DNA of 64,000 nt from Halocalculus aciditolerans. GTDB lineage: Archaea; Halobacteriota; Halobacteria; Halobacteriales; Halobacteriaceae. Location of the stretch: contig NZ_BMPG01000002.1 in the NCBI RefSeq assembly GCF_014647475.1, positions 124,001-188,000 of the forward strand. Reading direction: 5' to 3'. Position numbers and translations under genes: made by a program. The notes beneath the pieces are model-generated. The model ran no database searches. It was not told the origin of the DNA and saw only the letters and a list, made by a program, of their open reading frames with translations. This document shows positions 35,293-43,571 of the stretch, piece after piece (position 1 is the stretch's first letter; each line of letters begins with the position of its first letter).

Positions 35293-35451
35293 ATGCGCTC
35301 GAAAAAGAAAAGAAGACGCGTCGAGGTGTACGAATTCACCGTTTTCTACTTGCGGCGGCAGCGGCGGCGGTCGCGCTCGCCGATCTTCACGGCTCCACGC
35401 ACGCGCGATATAGAATCGACTGGGACGACCCCCCGGGGGGTGTCTGAATGA
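35293..35451 (+). CDS. 52-aa basic leader-like protein
   Basis: Starts directly after the ATPase stop (ATG 35293) and its TGA overlaps the ATG of the 1123-aa protein. Extremely basic: MRSKKKRRRVEVYEFTVFYL then RRQRRRSRS. It may bind nucleic acid, or act mainly as a translated leader opening the downstream ribosome site, since a strong palindrome (35428-35441) covers that site. Confidence 0.5.
   Translation: MRSKKKRRRVEVYEFTVFYLRRQRRRSRSPIFTAPRTRDIESTGTTPRGVSE
35428..35441. promoter_or_regulatory. perfect palindrome covering the ribosome-binding site
   Basis: ACCCCCCGGGGGGT ends 6 bp before the ATG at 35448. Its right half, GGGGGGTGTC, is the only Shine-Dalgarno-like sequence for the large gene. 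A local hairpin would hide it, so translation may depend on ribosomes finishing the 52-aa leader. Confidence 0.5.
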
Positions 35452-38400
35452 AGTCGCGCGCACGGGTGTTGTTCGTGCTCGCGCTCGTCGCGATGAGCGC
35501 GATCGGGACGCCCGCGATGGCGTCAAGTTCGCCGACGAATACGGTGTCGTGGAACGGCACGGTCCATCTCCAGGGCTCGCCAGCGAGTGACGGCACGCAG
35601 TACACGTACTCACTGCGGTCGGCGGATAACGTCTCGGACTTCCACGTGAACGTAACCGGGAACCGTCAGACACAACGCGACCACGAGACGGCGATGCTCG
35701 GCAACGACGACTCGATGCCGCTCTCGGTGTCGGGGAACGCGCCGATACAGACTCCGCAGGTGGCGCTGACGGGTGTCGAGACAACGTCGAGCGGGTCGTG
35801 GAGTGGGACGGCATCCCCGAGTGCGTCGACGACGAAGACGGTCGGCGGCAACGCCAACGCGACAGACGAATCCGTGACGTGGACGGGCCAGCGGTCGACG
35901 TCGTCGGCGTCGAAGTCGGCTTCGGTTGTCTCAACGGGCTCAACGTCCTGGACGCTCGGCGGCAACCAGCAACCTGAGAACGGAGAAGTGAGGTTCACAG
36001 GTTCGTCAACCACGGGCGCGTCACGGTCGACGAGCGGAACCGGCGATGGGAGCGTGACCATCCAAGGCGACGCGGAGACTGCCTCGTCGAGCGTCACACT
36101 CGCTCCACGGACCGCAGTCGGAGCGACCGATTCGAGGAGTGGAACCCTTAACTCTGACACATCATTTGCAGTGTCAGTTGAGGGTAACCTTGCTCCGGTT
36201 GGTCCGGACGGGTCCAATAACCCCACAGTCGAGGTTACAGGACAGCTTGCCACAAACTACTTCGGTTCATCTACTGATCAAAGAGCGACAGACACGAATC
36301 CATTATCCACAGTGAGTAAAGTTGAGGCGTGTTGGCACAATAATTACAACTACCAAACAAATAATATTGAAGTCTATGCAGACGGTGTGGAGATTGCGAA
36401 CTCGTCGACCTCTATGTCGGGGAGCGGAGAGACTGAATGTAAAATCATAGACACTGACGACACAACAGGAGTTAGCAACCTCACTGTGCGCACTCCGGGT
36501 TCATACATCTACGCTGATGGGATGACGCAATACTCTATGTCTCCTACAGATGTGAGTGTCTCGTCGGGCGGTCAAACTCTCTCGTTTAGTTCTCTATCCG
36601 ACGGAGAAGCACAGACGCAGTCGCTCGACCTCGTAGATGGACAACAGGATGTGAGTTTCTCGTGGAATCGTGGCGAGCTTGCCTACGAGATGCGATGGTC
36701 GCCGCGGACACAGACGGAGGGCGCGTCCCTCTCAGTGGACGGGGAGACGGTGTCGCAGTCGGGACAGCTCTCCTCGTCGACGACGCGGTCACTCTCCTCG
36801 CTCTCTGAGGGCTCGCACTCCGTGACGACGTCGTCGTCGACCGGACCGAAGCCGAGTTGGACCATCGACTACGACGAGACCCTTCACACGCACAACCCGA
36901 GCGTGACGGTTGGTGGGTCGACCGCCAGCTACTCGGGTGTGCTGGGACCGGGAGAAACGGCGACGCGAACGCTTTCCGGGCTCTCGGCGGGGAGCAACAC
37001 ACTTGACTGGGGGCTCGGAAGTGGCGCGCCGTACGACGCAGACGTATCGGCGACGGAGATCACGCAGACTGAGAACCCGTCACTGTCAGTGGACGGCACG
37101 ACGGTTGCCAGCTACAACGGTATCCTCGCCCCCGGCGAGAACGTGACGCGGTCATTCTCCGGCCTCTCGACGGGGTCGCACTCGGTCTCGACCTCGGCGA
37201 GCGGTGGCGTCGATTACGTAGCATCGTGGACGGAGCACACGGTGACAGACTCCCCATCGGTCGACGTCGACGGTGACGGTGTCGGCGACGTCTCCTACTC
37301 CGGCACGCTGTCGGACGGTGAGACCATCACTAAGTCGGTCCCCGAGCTGTCTCGCTCCTCGACGACCGCGGACGTGTCGGCGTCGTCGGGCTCGACGGTC
37401 GCGCTCAACGTCTCCTACACGGAGGTGACTGACACGCCGAGTGGGACGGTCGAGGTGAACGGCCATAATGCGTCGTTCACGACTCTATCGGATGGGCAGA
37501 CGCAGTCGCTATCGGTTGACCCGGCGTGGCTGTCGACGGGGACGAACCGAGTGAACGTCTCGCTCGACACGAGTACGCTGTCGGCGGATGCGCCGAGTCC
37601 GGCAGTTGGCTTCGACTACTCGCATTCGGCTATTGACGACCAAGTGGTGCAGTACACGGGCCAGCAGTGGTCAGAGTCGTACAACGTGACGAAGACGTTC
37701 GGGACGGCGCAGCAGAGCGCGAACCTCACGATTCCGTTCGCCGGCGACGTTGTAGGCATGCGGCGGCTCCAATCGCGCTCTGACGGGAACTCCTACTCGT
37801 CGATGTCGTCGTCGTCGAGTTACGAGCTGCACAACACGACGCTGCAGGTGGATCTCGGCGACGTGCAGGAGAACGAGACGGTGAACGTCGTCGCGAACGG
37901 CTCGAAGGTGCGCGTGAACAACGGGAGCATCCAGGTGCTTCATCCGTCGCCGGTCGGCCAGCAGTTACACACAGAGTTCCGCGTTGAGTCGCGCTCGCCG
38001 GGGTTCTACATCGACGTGTCGGGGACGCCGCGCGGCGGCTACCTCCATCAGTTCTCGGCGGAGTCGTGGAAGAATCCGGCGGAGTACTCGCGCTTCGCGA
38101 GCGCGGGGTCATCGCAGAAACTCTACCTGCCGAATGCGCCGGCGGGCGCGACGGCGAACGTTTCGACGACGAACGTGATGGTTGACCCGGAGCGCGAGGT
38201 CGACGTACAGGTTGTCGAGGGCGGCTCGACGCCGATCTTGAACGTGACGCAGGGGCCGAGTGGCCCGGGGAAGGTGACGTACACGCTGACGAACGCGGAG
38301 TCCGGGACGGACTACTGGCTCTACAGTCGCGCGAAGCAGCTCATCCGCGACCAGGCGACGGCGGCGTCGACGGTCGCGCTCCACGCGAGTAATGGGCCGG

Positions 38401-38819
38401 ACCTTCTCGAAATCAAGCCGGCTCCGGAGAACTCGTCGGGGCCGTCGAGCACCGGCGGGTCGACTCTGGGGAGCGGGGTGACAGGGCCGATCTCCGATGG
38501 TGGTGGGCCGCTGTCGAGTCCGGTGTTCGTCATCGGTGTGGGCTTCCTCGCGCTCGCGCTGGTATACGTGGCGCTGCGGCAGACGCACGCGAAGCGTCGG
38601 ACGGTCTGGCTAGGGACGGGCGGCGCGGCGGTCGTCTACGTCGCGGTCGTCGCCATCATGGTCGCGCCGGGCGCGCTCCTGCAGCCGATAGGGCAGAACA
38701 TCGGGAAGATCGCGCCGATTGTCGCGCTCGCGCTCGTCGCGGGCGGGCTCTACTTCGTCTACCAGAAGTGGGTGAAGGGCTCCGGACCGCGGCCAATCGT
38801 CGTTCGGGGTGGGAAGTGA
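35448..38819 (+). CDS. giant secreted repeat protein with C-terminal membrane anchors
   Basis: 1123 aa. A signal peptide (RARVLFVLALVAMSAIGTPA, cleavage near AMAS) leads to a Ser/Thr-rich stalk. Residues ~400-720 hold repeated ~55-aa beta modules with recurring LGPGETATRTLSGLSAGSN / LAPGENVTRSFSGLSTGSH / LSDGETITKSVPELS phrases. Residues ~235-385 form a distinct segment with cysteines (VEACWHNNYNYQTNNIEVYA) in visibly A/T-rich DNA. The C-terminus has three hydrophobic helices (VFVIGVGFLALALVYVAL, VVYVAVVAIMVAPGALL, IVALALVAGGLYFVYQ). Likely an adhesin or receptor-binding fibre on the particle or cell surface. Confidence 0.65.
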   Translation: MKSRARVLFVLALVAMSAIGTPAMASSSPTNTVSWNGTVHLQGSPASDGTQYTYSLRSADNVSDFHVNVTGNRQTQRDHETAMLGNDDSMPLSVSGNAPIQTPQVALTGVETTSSGSWSGTASPSASTTKTVGGNANATDESVTWTGQRSTSSASKSASVVSTGSTSWTLGGNQQPENGEVRFTGSSTTGASRSTSGTGDGSVTIQGDAETASSSVTLAPRTAVGATDSRSGTLNSDTSFAVSVEGNLAPVGPDGSNNPTVEVTGQLATNYFGSSTDQRATDTNPLSTVSKVEACWHNNYNYQTNNIEVYADGVEIANSSTSMSGSGETECKIIDTDDTTGVSNLTVRTPGSYIYADGMTQYSMSPTDVSVSSGGQTLSFSSLSDGEAQTQSLDLVDGQQDVSFSWNRGELAYEMRWSPRTQTEGASLSVDGETVSQSGQLSSSTTRSLSSLSEGSHSVTTSSSTGPKPSWTIDYDETLHTHNPSVTVGGSTASYSGVLGPGETATRTLSGLSAGSNTLDWGLGSGAPYDADVSATEITQTENPSLSVDGTTVASYNGILAPGENVTRSFSGLSTGSHSVSTSASGGVDYVASWTEHTVTDSPSVDVDGDGVGDVSYSGTLSDGETITKSVPELSRSSTTADVSASSGSTVALNVSYTEVTDTPSGTVEVNGHNASFTTLSDGQTQSLSVDPAWLSTGTNRVNVSLDTSTLSADAPSPAVGFDYSHSAIDDQVVQYTGQQWSESYNVTKTFGTAQQSANLTIPFAGDVVGMRRLQSRSDGNSYSSMSSSSSYELHNTTLQVDLGDVQENETVNVVANGSKVRVNNGSIQVLHPSPVGQQLHTEFRVESRSPGFYIDVSGTPRGGYLHQFSAESWKNPAEYSRFASAGSSQKLYLPNAPAGATANVSTTNVMVDPEREVDVQVVEGGSTPILNVTQGPSGPGKVTYTLTNAESGTDYWLYSRAKQLIRDQATAASTVALHASNGPDLLEIKPAPENSSGPSSTGGSTLGSGVTGPISDGGGPLSSPVFVIGVGFLALALVYVALRQTHAKRRTVWLGTGGAAVVYVAVVAIMVAPGALLQPIGQNIGKIAPIVALALVAGGLYFVYQKWVKGSGPRPIVVRGGK

Positions 38820-39097
38820 TGCTGCGGCGCATCGTTTCGCTCCTCGCGAAGGGCGGCTTCCTCGTCGCGTTGAAGGGGCGCTGGGTGCCGCTGAAGCTCC
38901 TCGCGAAGTTCGCGGGCGTGATTCAGACACTCGCGGTCGTTGTCGCGGTGCTCTTTCGGCCGTACCTCCTCTTCCTGGGTGGGGCGGTCGGCGTCGTCTG
39001 GGGGCTCCACTATCTCGGGGTGCTGCCGGTGGTGGACTTCTCGCCGCTCACGGCGCTCGCTGAGAGCCTCCTGCGGTCGGCGAGGGTGATGGCGTAA
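38819..39097 (+). CDS. small membrane protein
   Basis: 92 aa, one-base overlaps with both neighbours. A basic amphipathic start (LRRIVSLLAKGGFLVALKGR) is followed by two hydrophobic segments (VIQTLAVVVAVLFRPYLLFL, GGAVGVVWGLHYLGVL). Unknown role. Confidence 0.6.
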   Translation: MLRRIVSLLAKGGFLVALKGRWVPLKLLAKFAGVIQTLAVVVAVLFRPYLLFLGGAVGVVWGLHYLGVLPVVDFSPLTALAESLLRSARVMA

Positions 39098-39300
39098 TGT
39101 TCGGCGTCTTCGGTCGTGCGCGGGACGTGGCGGGCTGGCGCGGCGTCGTGGCAGCGTTCGGCGTGCTGACGGGTGTGAAGGTCGCACTGGTAGGGATGGC
39201 GTCGCGTGCGGCGCTCGACGCGATTCCGCTCGTCCTCGTTGGTGCCGCGGGCATCTTCCTCTGGCTCGCGGTTCGCGGTGCTGGGGATGAGTCGGCGTGA
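39097..39300 (+). CDS. small membrane protein
   Basis: 67 aa; MFGVFGRARDVAGWRGVVAA then two hydrophobic stretches (FGVLTGVKVALVGMA, IPLVLVGAAGIFLWLAV). Shares its MFG start and general plan with the next gene. Confidence 0.55.
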   Translation: MFGVFGRARDVAGWRGVVAAFGVLTGVKVALVGMASRAALDAIPLVLVGAAGIFLWLAVRGAGDESA

Positions 39301-39308
39301 AGGCGTGA

Positions 39309-39500
39309 ATGTTCGGCGCGACGGCCCTCAGGACAGCTGTCGGTACGGCGGTATCAGTCGAGGCGCGGATGACGCTCGCCAGGGTACTCCGAATCAAGTC
39401 GGTTCGAACTAGCGTGAAGGTCGCGGCGCTCGTACTCGTAGCGGTTGTGATCTGGCTGTGGATGGAACTATCGTTCTCGCTCTTGGGAAGTAGAATCTGA
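39309..39500 (+). CDS. small membrane protein, end of the module
   Basis: 63 aa from ATG 39309, with one C-terminal hydrophobic helix (VKVAALVLVAVVIWLWMELS) after a basic region. Last gene of the rightward membrane module; DNA composition turns A/T-rich immediately after it. Confidence 0.5.
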   Translation: MFGATALRTAVGTAVSVEARMTLARVLRIKSVRTSVKVAALVLVAVVIWLWMELSFSLLGSRI

Positions 39501-39557
39501 GGCAATCCGGCTAGCCTTCTAAACGGTGTGCGGCTAACAACTCAACTAACAGATGCG

Positions 39558-40007
39558 CTACTTCGATGGATATCGAGGGTCAAGTTCTGCTTCCAGTACG
39601 TTCTCGATTTTCCGCCTTCGGCTTCGATCCTGTATCTCGATGTATTTCACCTTCACACGGTCCCAAATATTCCCATCTCTACCTTTTTCTGTTCCTTGGT
39701 AGATATTAATCTCATCGTCGCGTTCTACGAGTCCAAGAAGTTGACTTCCGTCTGTTCGACGGAAGTGATCACTGACTCGGCGAATTAATTTGTTCGTCTG
39801 GCCAACGTAGAGGAGTTCTCCTGTCTTCCGGTCATATAGACCGTAGACAACCGGCAGATTCGCTTTCTCCCCTTCCTGCAAGCGAAACTCTCGAATGAGG
39901 CGAAGGTCTTCATCATTTAAGTCATCACCATACTCTTCAGCTGTTTCGTCTGAGAGAAAATCGTCGAGAGACACGATGAATTCGTGTTGGAAGTCTCTCC
40001 TATTCAA
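39558..40007 (-). CDS. GIY-YIG nuclease-domain protein
   Basis: 149 aa, start TTG at 40005-40007 in the longest frame. Residues ~55-148 carry the GIY-YIG fold: VVYGLYDRKTGELLYVGQTN (GIY and YVG halves), the conserved Arg in LIRRVSDHF and a late Glu in ENVLEAELDP. GIY-YIG domains cut DNA in homing, repair and restriction proteins. It is alone on the minus strand at the edge of the A/T-rich cargo region, and its start is preceded by one of three related ATGTACAT operators. Possibly a defence or homing nuclease. Confidence 0.75.
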   Translation of the reverse strand: MNRRDFQHEFIVSLDDFLSDETAEEYGDDLNDEDLRLIREFRLQEGEKANLPVVYGLYDRKTGELLYVGQTNKLIRRVSDHFRRTDGSQLLGLVERDDEINIYQGTEKGRDGNIWDRVKVKYIEIQDRSRRRKIENVLEAELDPRYPSK

Positions 40008-40011
40008 CCGC

Positions 40012-40028
40012 GTACACTATGTACATAA
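40012..40028. promoter_or_regulatory. ATGTACAT operator 1 (GIY-YIG gene)
   Basis: GTACACTATGTACATAA, 5 bp upstream of the GIY-YIG start. The palindromic core ATGTACAT and the flanking CACT recur at 40681-40697 and 43409-43425, always upstream of a leftward gene. Confidence 0.55.
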
Positions 40029-40101
40029 GATGAACTTGACTCGTGAGTCATCAGACAGGGAGCCCAAACAGGTATGAAACTGAGATACGATAGATAGAGT
40101 G

Positions 40102-40434
40102 ATGGTTGAGGCATTCAACGACGAGGAACTAGCCGACATCCTGCCTGATTCATGGGTCATCTCGGTAAATACGAGTGGACATAGTATCGTCAGCAATCCG
40201 GATTTCCCCGCACAAATTGAGGCTGAGAAAAGTGAGTCTCGATGGACCGTTGGTCTGTATGTCTACGATGGAGATCTCGAACACATGAATCTGATTTCGA
40301 ACGACTATAGCCGTAGCTTCGAGCCCTCAAACTTTGACGATGTGAAAAGGTGTGTGTGAGAATTCATTGAAGATCTCGAGTCCGGATCCCTTGATGAGTA
40401 CCGTGTGGGGACTGCCGATGGTTTGAGTAAGTAA
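40102..40434 (+). pseudogene. hypothetical gene interrupted by an in-frame TGA
   Basis: From ATG 40102 the frame encodes 85 residues (LPDSWVISVNTSGHSIVSNP, WTVGLYVYDGDLEHMN) to a TGA at 40357-40359. The same frame then continues sensibly for 24 codons (EFIEDLESGSLDEYRVGTAD) to TAA at 40434. The continued protein-like text suggests a nonsense mutation or a sequencing error rather than a natural end. Family unknown. Confidence 0.5.
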
Positions 40435-40458
40435 CTCTCCACAACGCCAGCTCATAGT

Positions 40459-40668
40459 TTATCCATTTGCTTCATGAACTCGCTTATAGTGGATTGAGAG
40501 ATCGTCGTCTGTCTCCTCAATCTCGACGACGAATACGTCTCCTTCAGAGATTCCGTGTTCCCGCTTCAGCTCTGCGGGTATGGTCAAATCGAGTGATGAG
40601 GTTCCGTGTCGGCTCCTTGCCTTCACGCTATGTGGGGCGGGCACAGGCGAAGTCATTTGTTGATACAT
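40459..40668 (-). CDS. AbrB-like DNA-binding protein
   Basis: 69 aa from ATG 40666-40668. The segment HGTSSLDLTIPAELKREHGI then SEGDVFVVEIEE is the AbrB swapped-hairpin fold. It is divergent from the methyltransferase gene and its own promoter carries an ATGTACAT operator, so it is the likeliest local regulator of the restriction-modification genes. Confidence 0.7.
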   Translation of the reverse strand: MYQQMTSPVPAPHSVKARSRHGTSSLDLTIPAELKREHGISEGDVFVVEIEETDDDLSIHYKRVHEANG

Positions 40669-40680
40669 AATTCAGTTAGT

Positions 40681-40697
40681 GTACATTATGTACATGG
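40681..40697. promoter_or_regulatory. ATGTACAT operator 2 (AbrB / methyltransferase intergenic)
   Basis: GTACATTATGTACATGG lies 12 bp upstream of the AbrB-like start and about 100 bp before the methyltransferase start. Shares the core and spacing of operators 1 and 3. Confidence 0.55.
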
Positions 40698-40795
40698 ATT
40701 CTGCGTTAGCTATTCTATCCCTCACACTGGCTCACGTGAGGCTCTCCTGGGAAGGAACACTCTTGTAGCTGTTCGGCTAATTGTCGGTATCAACG

Positions 40796-42244
40796 ATGAG
40801 CCGGCCTACTGCAATTAGTCTCTTCTCCGGGCTAGGGGGAATCGATATTGGACTCCACCGGGCTGGAATCGAGACCCTCATAACGGTTGATGCAAACGAG
40901 GAGGCAGCAGAGTCTCTGCGAGCAAATAGTTCGCAGTACGACGACGGGATCTCGGGAACGAACGCCGCATATGACTGGTCGGTTGTCGAGGGTGACATAC
41001 ACGACATCGAAGCAGAGGAAATCCTCGATCTTGCCGGAACGGAAGATATCGACCTAATGGTTGGCGGTCCGCCTTGCCAGACATTCTCCCGATCGAATGA
41101 GGGAAACCGTGAGGGAACGGACGCAGCTCGCGGGATGCTGTTTCAGGAATACGTCCGACTTCTATCCGAGATTCAACCGAAGGGCTTCATCTTCGAGAAC
41201 GTCCGCGGGTTAGCGTCAGCGAATGATGGCGAGGACTTCGAGATTATCAAAGAAGCGTTCTCAGATGCAGGATACACCCTCAACCACTCGACACTCAACG
41301 CAGCTGATTTCGGCGTTCCTCAGACTAGAGAACGCCTCTTCGTTATCGGATTCCGTGGCGACGAAAAGCCGTATTTCCCCGATCCAACCCACGTTGAAGC
41401 GAAGAATTCGATCACGGGTAAGCCCTCGTGGGTGACTGCAGAGGAGGCCCTCGAAGAATTCGACATCGACTCGGAGCTTACCGCTGACGAAGGCTACGTG
41501 AATGCGGTAGGTGGGCAGTACGGCTATCTGCTAAAGGATATCCCGCCGGGTGGAAATTACCAGCACTTCACGGAACGGAAGTACGATCCGGAGAAGGGGG
41601 AGTACGTCGAGCGGAGTGAGGATGAACTCGACGAGAAGGTGTTCGACTGGCGCTCTCGCCACTACAACTACCTGCTGAAGCAGGACCCGGACCGGCCGAC
41701 GTGGACGCTGCAGGCTTCGCCCGGGACCTACGTTGGTCCGTTCCACTGGCGTTCTCGGAGATACTCCTTCCTAGAGGAGATGCGATTGATGGATATCCCC
41801 GCGACTTACGAGATTAGTGGTCCGCCGCGCGAGGTTCAGCGCCAAATCGGGAATGCTGTCCCGCCTGGACTCGCAGAATCAGTTGCTCGTGCGATGGTTG
41901 AGCAGCTTGGAATCGCGACTGATGAACACGACGTGGCTGACACGACAAGCGCCGTTCGTGCGGATGGCGGGGTAGTCGACGTCAAGGATAGTTCGATTAC
42001 GGTTTCGAGTTCTCACTCACCGTGGCGCTACGTTGAGGCTGTTCTCCCGCAGCTTCAGGAGGGAGAATCTGTGACTGTAACCGGCCGTGGGAAGCGAATC
42101 GCGCAGGCTATCGACGTGCTGGAACTGCTTCGCCGACAGTTGGACACTGAGCTGCAGATCTCGTTAACTGAAGACGTCGACGAGGACCCGGACGGAAGCA
42201 AAAGCGACCGACTGTCAGTTCTGACCGCAGAAGTCAGCCCGTAG
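40796..42244 (+). CDS. DNA cytosine-5 methyltransferase fused to a C-terminal Alba-like domain
   Basis: 482 aa from ATG 40796. C5-methylase motifs are complete: ISLFSGLGGIDIGLHRAG (I), VGGPPCQTFSRSNEGN with the catalytic Cys (IV), FIFENVRGLAS (VI, ENV), FGVPQTRERLFVIG (VIII) and RQIGNAVPPGLA (X). The target-recognition region lies near residues 190-310. After residue ~375 a ~95-aa extension ends in SVTVTGRGKRIAQAIDVLEL then LRRQLDTELQISLTEDV, which reads like the archaeal chromatin protein Alba. It is convergent with a restriction-nuclease-like gene, so it is probably the protective half of a type II system. Confidence 0.85.
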   Translation: MSRPTAISLFSGLGGIDIGLHRAGIETLITVDANEEAAESLRANSSQYDDGISGTNAAYDWSVVEGDIHDIEAEEILDLAGTEDIDLMVGGPPCQTFSRSNEGNREGTDAARGMLFQEYVRLLSEIQPKGFIFENVRGLASANDGEDFEIIKEAFSDAGYTLNHSTLNAADFGVPQTRERLFVIGFRGDEKPYFPDPTHVEAKNSITGKPSWVTAEEALEEFDIDSELTADEGYVNAVGGQYGYLLKDIPPGGNYQHFTERKYDPEKGEYVERSEDELDEKVFDWRSRHYNYLLKQDPDRPTWTLQASPGTYVGPFHWRSRRYSFLEEMRLMDIPATYEISGPPREVQRQIGNAVPPGLAESVARAMVEQLGIATDEHDVADTTSAVRADGGVVDVKDSSITVSSSHSPWRYVEAVLPQLQEGESVTVTGRGKRIAQAIDVLELLRRQLDTELQISLTEDVDEDPDGSKSDRLSVLTAEVSP

Positions 42245-42248
42245 GTCC

Positions 42249-43358
42249 CTACCCGTCCAGGGACTCAATCAGTTCTTTCCAGCTATTCTTGCTGTCCTCT
42301 TGAGCTCGCATATCGTTGAGAAACTCTCCAACGGATTCGCGGAACCGTCGACGCCCGGCTCGTCGCTGAAACTTTAGACTACTGTAGAGGTCTTCTGGAG
42401 TTAGGAGTACGAGTTCAATTTCCGCGTCTTCGATCGCGTCGAGTGCGCGCTCGTATTCATCGTCAGACCGGAATCCTTGCCCAGCAATGAATAGATACTC
42501 GTCGAGTTCGTGCTCGCGGCCGGCTGCGATCGAGTGCTGGATGTCGGTTTTCGTCGCTGGCTTGTCCTTTACTTCTGCAGCCAAGAGGTGATCCTCCTCT
42601 GCGTCTGTTTCGAAGACCTCGACGTCCCCGGCAGCGTTCGAGTTTTCGTCCGCGACGTTCACATGTTCGACTTTGATGTAGACTTCGTCACGATCGGCGA
42701 AGAAGTACTGCGCGTCGAGCACGCCGGCAGTCACAGCTGCGAGCCGCTCGCCCGTACTTGACTCTGTCAGGTACTCTCGAACGATTTCTTCCAATTCGAG
42801 GTAGGAGACATCGGGAGGATTCGTATAGCTGACTGTCGTCGGCTCCAGCCGAGAAACCTCGTAGAGCGTTTGGCGGAGCATATCCATCGGATCTAGGTCT
42901 CCGGATGCAGTCTGTTCTTCTAGCTCCGAGAGGACTCGAATCATCGTCTGGTAGAGGTCGTCGTTCCGGACTTCGTAGTCCGTATTGAGTTCGGCCTGAC
43001 GATAGTAGACGCTGTTCGTTCGAGGCTCGTTCGACCCACCGAGACGCTCTCCATTGTCCTTCTCCCAGTCGGTGACGACGTCGGTCGCTAGACCGCCGGA
43101 GTTGAATGAGCCCTTGAGTTCGCTACTATCCTTGAGAGCGAGTGCGTTGACTTCGGGGTTGACTGCTTTTGCGAGGACGTTCGTGAGGAGAATATACTTG
43201 AACGTCCTTGTGCCATACTTGTCCGCTGAGATGACCTGCCGAAGACCCTGCTTGAGGACGTACTGATCTACGTAGGAGGATTCGTCGCTGTCGGTTACTT
43301 CACGCCAGGTCTCCCGGAGTAACTGCTCGGCGTCGTCGTAGTTGATCTCCTTCGACAT
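42249..43358 (-). CDS. restriction endonuclease-like protein (possibly SacI family)
   Basis: 369 aa. A PD-(D/E)xK-type core is visible near residues 235-275: GDVEVFETDAEEDHLLAAEV then KDKPATKTDIQHSI (Asp/Glu, ExK). The helical N-terminus (EQLLRETWREVTDSDESSYV) and length resemble proteins annotated as SacI-family endonucleases in haloarchaea, a comparison from memory. It converges on the C5 methyltransferase with a 4-bp gap, the classical type II pairing. GAGCTC, the SacI site, occurs within the element (e.g. 22191, 27478), so self-protection would need methylation if specificity is the same. Confidence 0.7.
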   Translation of the reverse strand: MSKEINYDDAEQLLRETWREVTDSDESSYVDQYVLKQGLRQVISADKYGTRTFKYILLTNVLAKAVNPEVNALALKDSSELKGSFNSGGLATDVVTDWEKDNGERLGGSNEPRTNSVYYRQAELNTDYEVRNDDLYQTMIRVLSELEEQTASGDLDPMDMLRQTLYEVSRLEPTTVSYTNPPDVSYLELEEIVREYLTESSTGERLAAVTAGVLDAQYFFADRDEVYIKVEHVNVADENSNAAGDVEVFETDAEEDHLLAAEVKDKPATKTDIQHSIAAGREHELDEYLFIAGQGFRSDDEYERALDAIEDAEIELVLLTPEDLYSSLKFQRRAGRRRFRESVGEFLNDMRAQEDSKNSWKELIESLDG

Positions 43359-43408
43359 TTAGTAGATTCTGTGTCATAATCGAGGGGCGGTGACAGCTGT
43401 AATTTCGT

Positions 43409-43425
43409 GCGCACTATGTACATAG
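43409..43425. promoter_or_regulatory. ATGTACAT operator 3 (restriction gene)
   Basis: GCGCACTATGTACATAG lies about 50 bp upstream of the endonuclease start (43358), the place of an archaeal promoter/operator. Agrees with operator 1 at CACTATGTACATA. Confidence 0.55.
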
Positions 43426-43571
43426 AATATGTCTGCCTCATCCTCTCAGATGGAGTGTCGCCAAGTTATGTAAAATGGAAATCGGGATTTTGACGAGCAA
43501 AACGCTTGCCGGATCAATACGCCTCTCACCATTACTACTACCGAAGTATTCAGTGAACCCAAACGAGCGAG

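Noticed and set aside
42249-43358. Avoidance of GAGCTC in the element as proof of SacI-like specificity
   Set aside because: GAGCTC occurs in both the chromosome and the element, so avoidance gives no support.
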